A stretch of 64,000 nucleotides of DNA. Source: Flavobacteriales bacterium. GTDB taxonomy: Bacteria; Bacteroidota; Bacteroidia; Flavobacteriales_F; PHOS-HE28. The notes under the pieces are model-generated. The model made no database searches and was not told where the DNA came from. It saw only the letters and a program-made list of their open reading frames with translations. Positions 26,894-35,672 of the stretch are shown piece after piece (the stretch's first letter is position 1; every line of letters begins with the position of its first letter). The stretch covers positions 434,001 to 498,000 of the forward strand of contig JADJLR010000003.1 in the NCBI GenBank assembly GCA_016710015.1, written 5' to 3'. A program made the position numbers and the translations under genes.

Positions 26894-27928
26894 TCACTCC
26901 ACGATGAACCTATTTGCCGAACCACCTGTAACGCTGTAGAAGTACAGCCCAGGTGCCAACTCGTCCACGGGAACACGAACTATCGTCTCACCCGGAACCA
27001 CGGCAACTTGATGAATGACCCGTGAAGAGGCATCCCGAATAAGGAGCAAGCCGGTCACTCCTTTGGTCACGGGTATGTGCAGCATGTCCGTGGCAGGAAT
27101 TGGCCAAGCCTGTCCGAGCAATTGCGGACGATCCGTATCTGAAACGCCGACCGTGGTGCCACCATTGGCATCCACGCTCCGCGTTTGGTACACGGCGCCA
27201 TTTGCTTCGCTTACGAACGCCACCACGTTAAGGTCCTCCAGTTCCCATGCGTCGTCCAACGAAATGGAGTAGCTCCGCTGCACCCATGTGCCGCCCAACG
27301 TGGTCGTTACAGGATCCCCTTCCAACGACGTGATCAGATCTCGCAGCACATTGCGGTGATCGTAATTGGGCTGGTTCCCATTCACGTAGTCGGTTTGCCA
27401 ACCCATGATATGGTCCTGCGTAAGAGCCACATGGATGCGATCCTCAGCAACGGGTCCATCATCCGTGTAATAGAGTTCCACTTCAACGTTGATCGTGTTG
27501 TTGCCTACATCGAATGCAGAGGCAACACCGATGTTCACTGGCGAAGTCACCTGGTTCACAGTCACGATCGTACTATTCCATTCGGAGGCGCCGGTCAGGC
27601 CCAGCCGATCGATCATGCCTTGCGGCTGGAAAAGGACATTGAATTCGTTCCAGAGTGCAGCGCCATCCACCGTTCGAAGATCGGGCTGTGTTGGGCTGGG
27701 GCTAGCGAGATCCCCTCCGTGGATATTGATGCGCACGAGGTCTTCGCCATACTGAGTGGCCAAGTTGTTGGCGGTCGAGGAAGCCGCAGGACAGTTCCCG
27801 CAATTGATCGCCGTGAAATTTTCCAAAAGGGCATTCCGCATGGTAGGTGATGTACCCACAAGCGTTTGTCCAAAGAACGTAACGGGCATTCCAAGAAGAG
27901 CGAAGGAAAGAAGGCGCGGATGCATCAT
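26894..27928 (-). CDS. Omp28-type secreted protein with CxxC motif and T9SS domain
   Basis: 344 residues with a signal peptide and, right after it, LLENFTAINCGNCPAAS: C43 and C46 in a thioredoxin-like CxxC setting, as in Omp28-related proteins. The body (LVRINIHGGDLASP, QGMIDRLGL, VALTQDHIMGWQTDY) follows that family, and the last 80 residues (AWPIPATDMLHIPV to RFIVE) form a sorting domain with I replacing the usual N in the PNP start. Omp28 proteins are outer-membrane or secreted; a redox role is inferred from the CxxC only. Confidence 0.85.
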   Translation of the reverse strand: MMHPRLLSFALLGMPVTFFGQTLVGTSPTMRNALLENFTAINCGNCPAASSTANNLATQYGEDLVRINIHGGDLASPSPTQPDLRTVDGAALWNEFNVLFQPQGMIDRLGLTGASEWNSTIVTVNQVTSPVNIGVASAFDVGNNTINVEVELYYTDDGPVAEDRIHVALTQDHIMGWQTDYVNGNQPNYDHRNVLRDLITSLEGDPVTTTLGGTWVQRSYSISLDDAWELEDLNVVAFVSEANGAVYQTRSVDANGGTTVGVSDTDRPQLLGQAWPIPATDMLHIPVTKGVTGLLLIRDASSRVIHQVAVVPGETIVRVPVDELAPGLYFYSVTGGSANRFIVE

Positions 27929-27999
27929 TGGTCGATCCGGGATAGCGCGTACGAGTTCATGGATCGGTCGTAACGGCGTCTTGGTCCTGACAGAAAAGC

Positions 28000-28024
28000 G
28001 AAAGCCTCCACGAAGGAGGCTTTC
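28000..28024 (-). terminator. Intrinsic terminator of the bacilliredoxin gene
   Basis: A perfect 10-bp stem (GAAAGCCTCC with its complement) with a 5-base loop; on the minus strand CGCTTTTCTG follows. It lies 19 bases past the stop codon. Confidence 0.8.
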
Positions 28025-28043
28025 ACAGGTGACCCAAAATGGC

Positions 28044-28454
28044 TCAACAGAACTCGTCGTAGGCCATCATCAGGTTCTCGGCGATCATCTCGGCACTACG
28101 GCCTTCGATGTGGTGACGCTCTAAGAAGTGGACCAATTTACCATCCTTGAACAGCGCCATGGACGGGCTACTAGGCGGGTAGGGCAGGAAGTGTTTGCGC
28201 GCTTGGTTCGTGGCATCGGTATCCACACCTGCGAATACGGTCACGAGTTTATCCGGACGCTTGGCACCGGTCAGTGAGAGCTTCGCTCCGGGGCGGGCCG
28301 CACCTGCCGCACAACCGCACACGCTATTCACCACGCAGAGTACGGTGCCGGTCCCGGAAAGGACCTTTTCCACTTGTTCAGGAGTTTGGAGTTGTTCGAA
28401 ACCGGCCATCGTCAGGTCGGTCTTCATCGGGGCTACGAGTTCTGGAGGATACAT
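28044..28454 (-). CDS. BrxA/BrxB-family bacilliredoxin
   Basis: 136 residues. Thioredoxin fold with the family's CGC motif VNSVCGCAAGAARPG (C46 and C48) and the C-terminal pattern HFLERHHIEG. In Firmicutes BrxA/B remove bacillithiol from oxidised proteins; Bacteroidota use the family with bacillithiol or another thiol (inference). A perfect -7 box TAACTTTG lies at 28501-28508. Single gene with its own terminator. Confidence 0.92.
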   Translation of the reverse strand: MYPPELVAPMKTDLTMAGFEQLQTPEQVEKVLSGTGTVLCVVNSVCGCAAGAARPGAKLSLTGAKRPDKLVTVFAGVDTDATNQARKHFLPYPPSSPSMALFKDGKLVHFLERHHIEGRSAEMIAENLMMAYDEFC

Positions 28455-28500
28455 GGTTCGAATGGGCGCAGGCCTTCTGGTAATGGGCGGTAGCGCGGTA

Positions 28501-28508
28501 CAAAGTTA
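28501..28508 (-). promoter_or_regulatory. -7 promoter box of the bacilliredoxin gene
   Basis: TAACTTTG on the minus strand, 46 bases before the ATG, a full match to TAnnTTTG. Confidence 0.6.
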
Positions 28509-28524
28509 GGGAACCCAGCGACTA

Positions 28525-28770
28525 TTGTCTTTCATTGGTGTGTCACGCCTCCATACTTACATCGCCTTTCAGGAAGGGCAACGCGCGCTCGGCTTCGTCC
28601 ATGGAAAATACCAGACGTATCCAGATGGCCTGTTCGCGCTGACGGGTCACAAGATGAGGCATGACCTGTCTGATCCGGATACGCGGAAACCGAAGGCGGC
28701 ATTGCGGCAATTGATCGCTGATGCAATCACGTACAATGAAAACCTGATCGCCCCGCGTAGAACGACCTAA
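28525..28770 (+). CDS. Possible small protein, unknown
   Basis: 81 residues if a start at 28525 is used; other starts lie within the frame. Predicted soluble: HGKYQTYPDGLFALTGHK and KAALRQLIADAITYN. It overlaps the convergent tadA stop by 4 bases. I recognise no family, and a reverse frame of similar length exists, so it may be noise. Confidence 0.35.
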   Translation: MSFIGVSRLHTYIAFQEGQRALGFVHGKYQTYPDGLFALTGHKMRHDLSDPDTRKPKAALRQLIADAITYNENLIAPRRTT

Positions 28771-29216
28771 AGCGCCCGCTTCCGCTTGAAGAACGCCTTG
28801 AGCAGATCGCTGCATTCGGCTTCGAGGATACCACCCGTAACTTGGGTTTTCGGGTGTAGGAGGGAACCACCGATGCGCCGGTATCCGGCCTTCTCGTCGA
28901 ACGCTCCGAATACCATACGCCCCAATTGGCTCCAATGCAAAGCACCGGCGCACATCACACACGGTTCGAGCGTAACGTAGAGTGTGCAATCCTTCAGGTA
29001 CTTACCACCGAGGTGTTCCGCAGCAGCGGTGATCGATTGCATCTCGGCATGCGCGGTCACGTCATTCAACCGTTCGGTCAAATTGTGTCCTCGAGCAATG
29101 ATCCGGTCGGCGCACACGATCACGGCACCTACTGGCACCTCGTCCACCTTGAAAGCTTGTTCGGCCTCCTTCAGTGCTTGGCGCATGAAATGCTCGTCAC
29201 CGGTCTGGATGATCAT
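28767..29216 (-). CDS. tadA: tRNA-specific adenosine deaminase
   Basis: 149 residues from ATG at 29216, which overlaps the recJ stop as ATGA; the longer frame upstream is recJ sequence. Converts A34 of tRNA-Arg(ACG) to inosine. The zinc deaminase motifs are HAE (H56, E58, proton shuttle E58) and PCVMC (C86, C89). FGAFDEKAGY near the C-terminus is also family-typical. Coupled to recJ. Confidence 0.95.
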   Translation of the reverse strand: MIIQTGDEHFMRQALKEAEQAFKVDEVPVGAVIVCADRIIARGHNLTERLNDVTAHAEMQSITAAAEHLGGKYLKDCTLYVTLEPCVMCAGALHWSQLGRMVFGAFDEKAGYRRIGGSLLHPKTQVTGGILEAECSDLLKAFFKRKRAL

Positions 29217-30976
29217 CGCGTCGACGCGGTTTCGGCTATTCGTGATCCGGTCTCCAACACCTTCGTTCCCGGTTTCAGATCCTTGATGTTCAGTTGAAGC
29301 GTGGTGCGTCCATTCCACTCGTTCTCTTCCAAATTGTAAAGGACACTGAACGGTTCACCACTCTTCACGGCCTCGAGGTGCGCACCTAGACGGAACCCGA
29401 TCGCGTCCAGAACACGACCATCCCCACCGGCCATGCGCAGGCTCATCTTCAGGTGATCATCCCCAACGATGCGGGCGCTTCCGGTATCCACCACACCGCG
29501 AGTCAGGAAGACCGGTTTCATATTGCCCGGCCCAAAGGGTGCCATGTGGTGTAGGATCCGAGCCAGCGGATCATTGATGTCGCTGAAGGTGATCTCGGCA
29601 TCCACTTCCTCTTCCGGTACGCGCAATGCAGGTGGTAATGTCTTGCGCACCACGGCTTCGAATCGATCACGGAATGCCGGAATGTTCTCCAAGGGCATGG
29701 TCAGCCCCGCCGCATACATGTGTCCACCGAATTGATCCAGCAGATCACTACATGCATTGATGGCCTCGTACACATCGAAGCCCCGCACACTGCGCGCGGA
29801 ACCCACGGCCTTCCCCTGGCTTTCGGTGAGCACGATCGTCGGTCGGTAGAACTGTTCGATCAAACGTGACGCCACGATGCCGATCACACCTTTGTGCCAT
29901 TCCTCGTTGAACACCACAGTGCTCCACGAATCGCGCAAGGCCGGGTCGATGGTGAACAATTCCAACGCTGCGCGGGTAGTCTCCCTATCCAGCTCCTGCC
30001 GCGCAACATTGTTGCCATCCACACGAACACCCATGGCATCGGCCTGGGCTTGATCCTTGGCGAGAAGAAGCTCCACCGCCTGCCTTCCGTGTTCGATACG
30101 ACCCGCAGCATTGATCCGCGGCCCAACGGTGAAGACCAACTCCGTTACTCCGAGCGTACGCTTCACATTGGCCATTTGAAGCATGGCCTTTATGCCCGGC
30201 CTAGGGTTGTTGTTCACACGCTTCAACCCGAAGTGTGTCAATACCCGATTCTCCCCGTCCACCGGTACGATGTCACAGGCAGTGCTCACCGCTACGAGGT
30301 CGAGCAGCGGTTCCAATTCGATCGGATCCACACCATTCCGCTGGGCGATGCCTTGCACCAATTTGAATCCAATGCCGCAGCCACTTAGCTCCTTGAACGG
30401 GTATGGGCATTCGTCCCGTTTCGGGTCCAGCACAGCGACAGCAGCCGGCAACGTCTCTCCCGGACGGTGATGATCGCAAATGATCATGTCGATGCCGAAC
30501 TCGTTGGCCCGTGCCACTTTATCGATGGCCTTGATGCCGCAATCCAATGCGATGATGAGTTTGACCCCATCCTCTTTGGCGTGTTCGATCCCTTGGAATG
30601 AGATGCCGTAGCCCTCGGAATAGCGATCCGGTATGTAGAACGTGATGTTGCCCGTGAATCGCGTGAGGAATGAATAGACCAAGGCCACGGCCGTGGTACC
30701 ATCCACATCATAGTCGCCGTATACCATGATCCGCTCATTTTCGCCGAGCGCTTGCTCGATGCGTTCAACGGCCGCGAGCATGTCCGCCATCAAGAAGGGG
30801 TCGTGCAACTGGTCCAATTTCGGTCGAAAGAAAATGGAAGCGGTTTCGGGATCGGCAATGCCGCGTTGTGCCAACAATCGTGCTGCCACCTCCGGGCATC
30901 GCGGATGCACCAGTCCACGGACGACCTGATCATTCGCTTGCGGTTTCAATTTCCAGCGTTTGGTACGGTCAGGCAT
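29213..30976 (-). CDS. recJ: Single-strand DNA-specific exonuclease RecJ
   Basis: 587 residues. DHH phosphoesterase motifs: GDYDVDGTTAVAL at about 87-99, ALDCG near 145, DHH at 168-170 (IICDHHRPGE), and the DHHA1 domain with GGHMYAAGL at about 420. Mn-dependent 5'-3' exonuclease acting in recombination and base-excision repair. Its stop overlaps the tadA start. A -7 box TACCTTCG lies 4 bases before its ATG. Confidence 0.95.
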   Translation of the reverse strand: MPDRTKRWKLKPQANDQVVRGLVHPRCPEVAARLLAQRGIADPETASIFFRPKLDQLHDPFLMADMLAAVERIEQALGENERIMVYGDYDVDGTTAVALVYSFLTRFTGNITFYIPDRYSEGYGISFQGIEHAKEDGVKLIIALDCGIKAIDKVARANEFGIDMIICDHHRPGETLPAAVAVLDPKRDECPYPFKELSGCGIGFKLVQGIAQRNGVDPIELEPLLDLVAVSTACDIVPVDGENRVLTHFGLKRVNNNPRPGIKAMLQMANVKRTLGVTELVFTVGPRINAAGRIEHGRQAVELLLAKDQAQADAMGVRVDGNNVARQELDRETTRAALELFTIDPALRDSWSTVVFNEEWHKGVIGIVASRLIEQFYRPTIVLTESQGKAVGSARSVRGFDVYEAINACSDLLDQFGGHMYAAGLTMPLENIPAFRDRFEAVVRKTLPPALRVPEEEVDAEITFSDINDPLARILHHMAPFGPGNMKPVFLTRGVVDTGSARIVGDDHLKMSLRMAGGDGRVLDAIGFRLGAHLEAVKSGEPFSVLYNLEENEWNGRTTLQLNIKDLKPGTKVLETGSRIAETASTR

Positions 30977-30980
30977 GGTT

Positions 30981-30988
30981 CGAAGGTA
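30981..30988 (-). promoter_or_regulatory. -7 promoter box of recJ-tadA
   Basis: TACCTTCG on the minus strand, 4 bases before the recJ ATG; predicts a leaderless transcript. No -33 TTG was seen at normal spacing. Confidence 0.5.
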
Positions 30989-31069
30989 AGTGTGCCTTTC
31001 AATTTCGATCCACCGAGAGGCGGCCCCCGGATACGATCTCGGATCCGCGCAACGCGAATGGCGACTCGT

Positions 31070-31948
31070 TCACTCTTTTTCCAACTGTTGCTTTCCCAGC
31101 TTCAGTCCTTCCAGCTCCTTGTCGCTCAAGGTCGGCATCTGTGGGTCCATAGATTCCAATTGCTCGCGCACCAGTCGCCCAACGATCGCACGACTCTCCC
31201 ACTGATCATCCGCCGGCACGATGAACCAAGGTGCGTGCGGTGCAGCTGTAGCACCGATCGCTTCCGAGTACGCACGTTGGTAGGCTTCCCAGTGGCCACG
31301 TTCTTTCACATCAGCAGTACTGAATTTCCACTGCTTCTTCGGGTCGTCGATGCGTTCAAGGAACCGTTCCTTCTGCGCCTCCTTCCCCATGTGCAGGAAG
31401 AACTTCATGATGGTGACCCCTTGCCGTGCGAGATGTCCTTCGAATTCGCGGATGGACCGGTATCGATCCTCCCAAAAGCCCTCACTCAAATGGTTCGGAT
31501 CCAAACTCGGTATGCGTTGGCCAGCGAGATATTCCGGATGCACCTTCACGACCAGTACTTCCTCGTAATGGCTCCGGTTGTGGATGCCGATCATTCCTCG
31601 CGCTGGAATGGCTTTGGCATGGCGCCAGAGGTAGTCATGCGCCAACTCCTCACTGCTCGGTGCCTTGAAACTGGTCACATGGCAACCTTGCGGGTTCACA
31701 CCGCTCATCACGTGTCGGATACAACTGTCCTTTCCGGCCGCATCCATGGCTTGGAAGAGCAACAAGAGGCTGTGCTTCCCTTCGGCATAGAGCCTTACTT
31801 GCAGATCCGCGATGAGCTCACGGTCCTTCTCTAGGGAATCCTTCAACTCCTTCTTGCGCAGGTCGTCGCCCAAGTTCGTGGTGTGTTCCTCAAGGTCCAC
31901 CAGACCGGATCCGCGGATGCAGAAAGTGGGTAGGTCAAGATACTTCAT
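31070..31948 (-). CDS. Polyphosphate kinase 2 family protein
   Basis: 292 residues from ATG at 31948; an upstream in-frame ATG adds 23 residues without homology. The P-loop LFQAMDAAGKDSCIRHVMSGVNPQG holds the Walker A lysine K73, followed by SYEELAHDYLWRH-type and FEDRYRSIREFE-type patterns (here SSEELAHDYLWRH and WEDRYRSIREFE). PPK2 class I enzymes phosphorylate nucleoside diphosphates with polyphosphate. A -7-like box TATACTTG lies at 31969-31976. Confidence 0.92.
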   Translation of the reverse strand: MKYLDLPTFCIRGSGLVDLEEHTTNLGDDLRKKELKDSLEKDRELIADLQVRLYAEGKHSLLLLFQAMDAAGKDSCIRHVMSGVNPQGCHVTSFKAPSSEELAHDYLWRHAKAIPARGMIGIHNRSHYEEVLVVKVHPEYLAGQRIPSLDPNHLSEGFWEDRYRSIREFEGHLARQGVTIMKFFLHMGKEAQKERFLERIDDPKKQWKFSTADVKERGHWEAYQRAYSEAIGATAAPHAPWFIVPADDQWESRAIVGRLVREQLESMDPQMPTLSDKELEGLKLGKQQLEKE

Positions 31949-32028
31949 GGAGGGGGGTATGGCCGCACAAGTATAACAGCACGAGGATCGATCCCATTCC
32001 TCATCTTGCGGCTCCATTTACCGTACGC

Positions 32029-33537
32029 ATGCGTCCACACCTCCTCATTTTGCTGATCGCTTTGTTGACCGGTTGTGCGACTATCCTCAATGGAGGTAGC
32101 AATGGCATGGAGATCGGATCAGACCCCTCCGAAGCTACGGTCTTCGTGAACGGGAACCAGCGCGGTACCACGCCGTTCAGCTACAGCTACGATCCGGCGG
32201 ACGGCACCGAAGTGATGTTCGAATTGCGCAAGAACGGGTACAAGCCGACCACCTTCTCCATGCGTCCGAAGATGGACAATGGCGTTCTTTTCGCCGATGC
32301 CATGCTTCTAGGAATTCCCTATATCGCAGACCGCATGAGCCCGGCGTTGTATGAAATGCGTGTCGGGTCCTACAGAGCGAACTTGTACAAGGAAGTGGAC
32401 AATGACCTCCAACGGTTCCTGATACCCGTTGCCAGCGTGGTCCTGGCCATGGGGGATCGTCCGGATCCGGGTACGCTGAAGTCGGCTCCCATCAAAGTCG
32501 GGAAGGATGGGCTGTTCCAGGATCTGTCCTATGTGGATGGGCTTTCCAACGGCATACTTGGAGGATTGCGGGATTCGTGGATGGATGCACGTACCGTACG
32601 AACCGGCACGACGAAAGGGGATGAGATGGTACAGCGGGCCAAGCTCATATTGGTCCCCGAAGTGGAACGCATCCATGCGACATTGACGGGTGAGCGCAGG
32701 AAGGTGTTCGGCCCGATCGAATTGACGATGCGTTGGAAATTCATGGCCCATTCCACCAGTGATAGCGTCCTATTCGAGCGCCGCACCACAACCACCTATG
32801 ATGTCCCGGGCGATCAGGCCGACCAAGCCCTGAGCGATGCCCTGCGCCACGCGGCCCGCCGGTTGCTGGAGGACCCGGAACTACCGAGCGCCGTGGCCAC
32901 TGCCTACGGTGCGGGCTTGGCCCTTTCCAAGGGAAGCACCATCGAACTGCGCACACCACTGCCGATCCCCTTCGATGGTCGAAAGGACATGTTGGCCGCT
33001 TTGGTGAAAGCAGTGGTCACCATCCAGACCGAACGTGGGCATGGCAGTGGCTTCCTCATCGCGAACGACGGCTACTTGCTCACGAACCATCATGTGGTGG
33101 AGAAGGAGAGCATGGTGAAGGTGAAATTCGAACAGGGCTTCACGTTGGATGCACAGGTGGTGAAGACCAATCCCGATTTCGACCTCGCCTTACTCAAAGT
33201 GCAGGCCTCGGATCTGCCTGCTCTTTCCATCGGGAACGATGCCGGTTTGATGCTCGGTGAAGAGATCTTCGCGATCGGCACCCCGATGGAGACGAGTTTG
33301 GGCCAAAGCGTTTCCCGCGGGATCCTGAGTGGCCGACGGGACTTGGAGGGACGCAACTACCTGCAGACCGATGTGAGTATCAACCCCGGGAACAGCGGTG
33401 GGCCACTGATCGACGAGACGGGAAAGGTGGTTGGGGTCGCCACCATGAAGATCTCCGGCAAGGGACTGGAAGGACTTGGATTCGGTGTGCCGATCTCGGT
33501 CGCGTTGCAGGAACTCAACATCGTTCTGGCACCATGA
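32029..33537 (+). CDS. Lipoprotein combining a PEGA domain with an HtrA-type serine protease
   Basis: 502 residues. Lipobox LLTGC with C16 makes it a lipoprotein. A PEGA domain follows at about 28-80 (IGSDPSEATVFVNGNQRGTTPFSYSYDP). A middle region of about 230 residues is unassigned. The C-terminal trypsin-like domain at about 325-500 holds the triad H355 (LLTNHHVV), D385 (DFDLALLK) and S456 (NPGNSGGPL). No PDZ domain is visible, unlike DegP. Probable periplasmic or surface-anchored protease. Its stop overlaps the next gene as ATGA. Confidence 0.9.
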   Translation: MRPHLLILLIALLTGCATILNGGSNGMEIGSDPSEATVFVNGNQRGTTPFSYSYDPADGTEVMFELRKNGYKPTTFSMRPKMDNGVLFADAMLLGIPYIADRMSPALYEMRVGSYRANLYKEVDNDLQRFLIPVASVVLAMGDRPDPGTLKSAPIKVGKDGLFQDLSYVDGLSNGILGGLRDSWMDARTVRTGTTKGDEMVQRAKLILVPEVERIHATLTGERRKVFGPIELTMRWKFMAHSTSDSVLFERRTTTTYDVPGDQADQALSDALRHAARRLLEDPELPSAVATAYGAGLALSKGSTIELRTPLPIPFDGRKDMLAALVKAVVTIQTERGHGSGFLIANDGYLLTNHHVVEKESMVKVKFEQGFTLDAQVVKTNPDFDLALLKVQASDLPALSIGNDAGLMLGEEIFAIGTPMETSLGQSVSRGILSGRRDLEGRNYLQTDVSINPGNSGGPLIDETGKVVGVATMKISGKGLEGLGFGVPISVALQELNIVLAP

Positions 33538-34193
33538 AAAAGCGGATCGCGATCATCGCATTCTTGGCGGTCTGTGCATCGACCACCACCCTGCGCGCTC
33601 AATGGGGCATTCGATACATCCTTCCACAGACCGAAACCGTGACCCAAGCAGGGCTTGGTGATCTGTGGCTCATCGGGTTGGGGGCGGATTTCGACCTCAG
33701 CGACCGAACGAGTTGCGGCGTGGACTTGATCTTCGATACCAATTGGAACGACTATGGGAAGGATCGGCGGTCGACCACCACCACCTACTATGGCTCCTCC
33801 GCCTATTACTCGGAGAAGCTCAAGGTCTATGGACTCCAGTATCGCTCACAATTCCATTTCTCGGACAATGACCGTACATCGGTTTACGTCGGCAGCACGT
33901 TGGGCATTCGGTATCTCCGACAGACCGTGACCGGGGATGTGTACACGAATTCGTCCTCTAACTCCGGCAACTACGATACGGTAATTGCAAGTGGCAATGG
34001 CGTACTCGTTCCCATTGGTTTGAGGTTAGGGCTACGCGGCGGGCTAGAAGGTGGATATGCAGACCTCTATGTAGGGGTCGGCTACGCACTCGGCAGTAGC
34101 GGGTCCTTGGCCAACGCCCCCTACATCGACGACCGAAGCGAAGTCTCACCACTGAACCTTCAGATCGGTCTTGCGCTCGGATTCGGACGCTGA
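33534..34193 (+). CDS. Outer-membrane beta-barrel-like protein
   Basis: 219 residues with a signal peptide (IAIIAFLAVCASTTTLRAQ) and alternating amphipathic strands (CGVDLIFDTNWND, SEKLKVYGLQYRSQFHF, TSVYVGSTLGIRYLRQT, LNLQIGLALGFGR), ending in R rather than aromatic F/W. Probably an eight-strand barrel. Coupled to the PEGA-HtrA lipoprotein by ATGA overlap, so the protease may act on, or with, this protein (inference). Confidence 0.78.
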   Translation: MKKRIAIIAFLAVCASTTTLRAQWGIRYILPQTETVTQAGLGDLWLIGLGADFDLSDRTSCGVDLIFDTNWNDYGKDRRSTTTTYYGSSAYYSEKLKVYGLQYRSQFHFSDNDRTSVYVGSTLGIRYLRQTVTGDVYTNSSSNSGNYDTVIASGNGVLVPIGLRLGLRGGLEGGYADLYVGVGYALGSSGSLANAPYIDDRSEVSPLNLQIGLALGFGR

Positions 34194-34207
34194 TAAATGG
34201 CTAGAAC

Positions 34208-34254
34208 GTAACGAAGCCCTCACTTTCGTAAGGGCTCCGTTACCTGAGGGCTTC
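34208..34254 (+). terminator. Terminator with two alternative hairpins
   Basis: GTAACG-A-AGCCCT at 34208-34220 pairs with AGGGCT-C-CGTTAC at 34231-34243. The internal GAAGCCCTC at 34213-34221 can instead pair with GAGGGCTTC at 34246-34254 (9 bp, perfect). The two structures exclude each other. It lies 14 bases past the beta-barrel gene. Confidence 0.6.
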
Positions 34255-34285
34255 AGCCTTCAAGCAGGGCGAACGCGACAGTTGG

Positions 34286-34462
34286 CTACCGGTATCCGTT
34301 GATGTATGCATTGGCGATGATCTCGCTTTCGCGGATCAGTCCTTGCACGATCTCTCGGATCACGTCATTCAACTGTTGTTCCGTGTACCGGTCCAGGTTG
34401 TTGTACACGTGCGTTTTGCGCTTGCTGCTTTTGATGAAGGCTATCTTATCCTTCTTCGTCAT
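34286..34462 (-). CDS. Very small basic protein, unknown
   Basis: 58 residues from ATG at 34462 (MTKKDKIAFIKSSKRKTH), the only start near a compact folded sequence; longer starts run into the repeat region. N-terminus strongly basic, C-terminal half helical (LNDVIREIVQGLIRES). No family recognised. The large inverted repeat lies just upstream. Confidence 0.55.
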   Translation of the reverse strand: MTKKDKIAFIKSSKRKTHVYNNLDRYTEQQLNDVIREIVQGLIRESEIIANAYINGYR

Positions 34463-34571
34463 GTGGCCTTCTACGGTGACCCACGGGAAAAGGATCCAAC
34501 AAGGCATGAAAAAGATCGGAAAGTCCCGCCCAGAGGGCGGATCGGAGAAACTAGCGGGGAGTGGGGGGTGA

Positions 34572-34662
34572 CGAGTAGAGTCAGTGGCGAGTGCCGAATC
34601 GGGGCTATTCTCTCCGAGCAAGGCTCCGGAGGTCCGACTCGCCACTCTTCACTCGCTACTCG
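34572..34662. repeat. Nested inverted repeat with GCGAGT units
   Basis: Outer arms CGAGTAG (34572-34578) and CTACTCG (34656-34662); inner arms AGTGGCGAGT (34583-34592) and ACTCGCCACT (34637-34646). The minus strand also reads as short GCGAGTNNNN units in a row. Could fold into a large stem-loop. It lies between two tiny minus-strand genes. Confidence 0.75.
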
Positions 34663-34665
34663 CAA

Positions 34666-34809
34666 CTAACCAGCGAGTTTCCCGGTCTGCAACATCCGCA
34701 GTTCGTTCAGCGCGCGCAAGGAGTGCATGTAACGCTCCACGTCGCCGGTCAACATCAGTCGCTTGGCTTGACGCTTCAATTTCAGGTAGGCTTGTTTCGG
34801 GGTAAGCAT
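34666..34809 (-). CDS. Very small basic protein, unknown
   Basis: 47 residues from ATG at 34809 (MLTPKQAYLKLKRQAKRLML); the longer start frame gives an implausible N-terminus. Lys/Arg-rich and helical throughout (DVERYMHSLRALNELRMLQT). Resembles short helical proteins often seen in Bacteroidota, but no family is identified. Followed by the inverted repeat. Confidence 0.6.
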   Translation of the reverse strand: MLTPKQAYLKLKRQAKRLMLTGDVERYMHSLRALNELRMLQTGKLAG

Positions 34810-35007
34810 GGCAGTTCGGTTTTGGTCTCTGAAAGGATAACAGCCAAGCGGCGTGCCAAAGTGTGTTTCAATGCGAAAAGCTGCATTAGCAGGGGCATCA
34901 TCGTGATCTTGTTCACCGACCAGGATGTTGTACGCTACGAATGGTGGTCGAATGGTTCGGTGCAACAAGCCGGACCCCAGAGTAAGAACACGGAACACCC
35001 ATTCCCC

Positions 35008-35015
35008 TATCTTCG
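35008..35015 (+). promoter_or_regulatory. -7 promoter box of udk
   Basis: TATCTTCG, 6 bases before the ATG at 35022. Confidence 0.5.
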
Positions 35016-35021
35016 CCAGCG

Positions 35022-35672
35022 ATGCACCGGGGCGCTTACCTTGTGGGAGTAGCAGGAGGCAGCGGGTCTGGTAAGACCACGCTGGTGCGCGCGCTTCGCG
35101 AAGCCTTGCCCGATGGCATGGTGTGTCAGGTCTCCCAAGACGATTATTACCACCCGAAGGAAGACCAAGCGATCGACGCGAACGGGAAAGTCAACTTCGA
35201 CCTGCCGACCGCTGTGGACCTGGACCAACTGGCAACCGACCTTCGCAATTTGGTTGCCGGTGATGCGATCTACAAGAAGGAATACACCTTCAACCAAGAA
35301 GGCAAGGAACCGCAACTGATCGAACTGCGGCCCGCGCCCGTGATCTTGGTGGAAGGGCTATTCGTATTGCATCACGAAGCGGTTCGCGAACTGTTCGACC
35401 TACGGATCTTCATCGATGCCAGCGAAGACGCGCAGCTGGACCGCCGTTTGAAGCGCGATGCCAAGGAACGGGGTTACGGACCGGAGGATGTGCTGTACCA
35501 GTGGCAGAACCACGTGCTACCGGCTTACCGGAATTTCCTGCTCCCGTATCGCCATTTGTGCGACCTGCACGTGGTGAACGAAAGTGGATTCGAGCGGGCA
35601 GTGCATGTGCTGCGCGACCACCTGATGCAAGCTGCAGGGGTCGTGGAGCCGATCGACCTTCAAGGTTTATAG
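35022..35672 (+). CDS. udk: Uridine kinase family protein
   Basis: 216 residues. P-loop GVAGGSGSGKTTLVRAL, QDDYYHPKEDQ, FDLPTAVDLDQL and LVEGLFVLHHEAVRELFDLRIFIDA match uridine-cytidine kinases, which make UMP and CMP from nucleosides. The last 13 bases overlap convergent nadD. Confidence 0.88.
   Translation: MHRGAYLVGVAGGSGSGKTTLVRALREALPDGMVCQVSQDDYYHPKEDQAIDANGKVNFDLPTAVDLDQLATDLRNLVAGDAIYKKEYTFNQEGKEPQLIELRPAPVILVEGLFVLHHEAVRELFDLRIFIDASEDAQLDRRLKRDAKERGYGPEDVLYQWQNHVLPAYRNFLLPYRHLCDLHVVNESGFERAVHVLRDHLMQAAGVVEPIDLQGL

Noticed and set aside
30752..31834. 360-codon plus-strand frame across recJ and PPK2
   Set aside because: Antisense to two clear genes; composition bias only.
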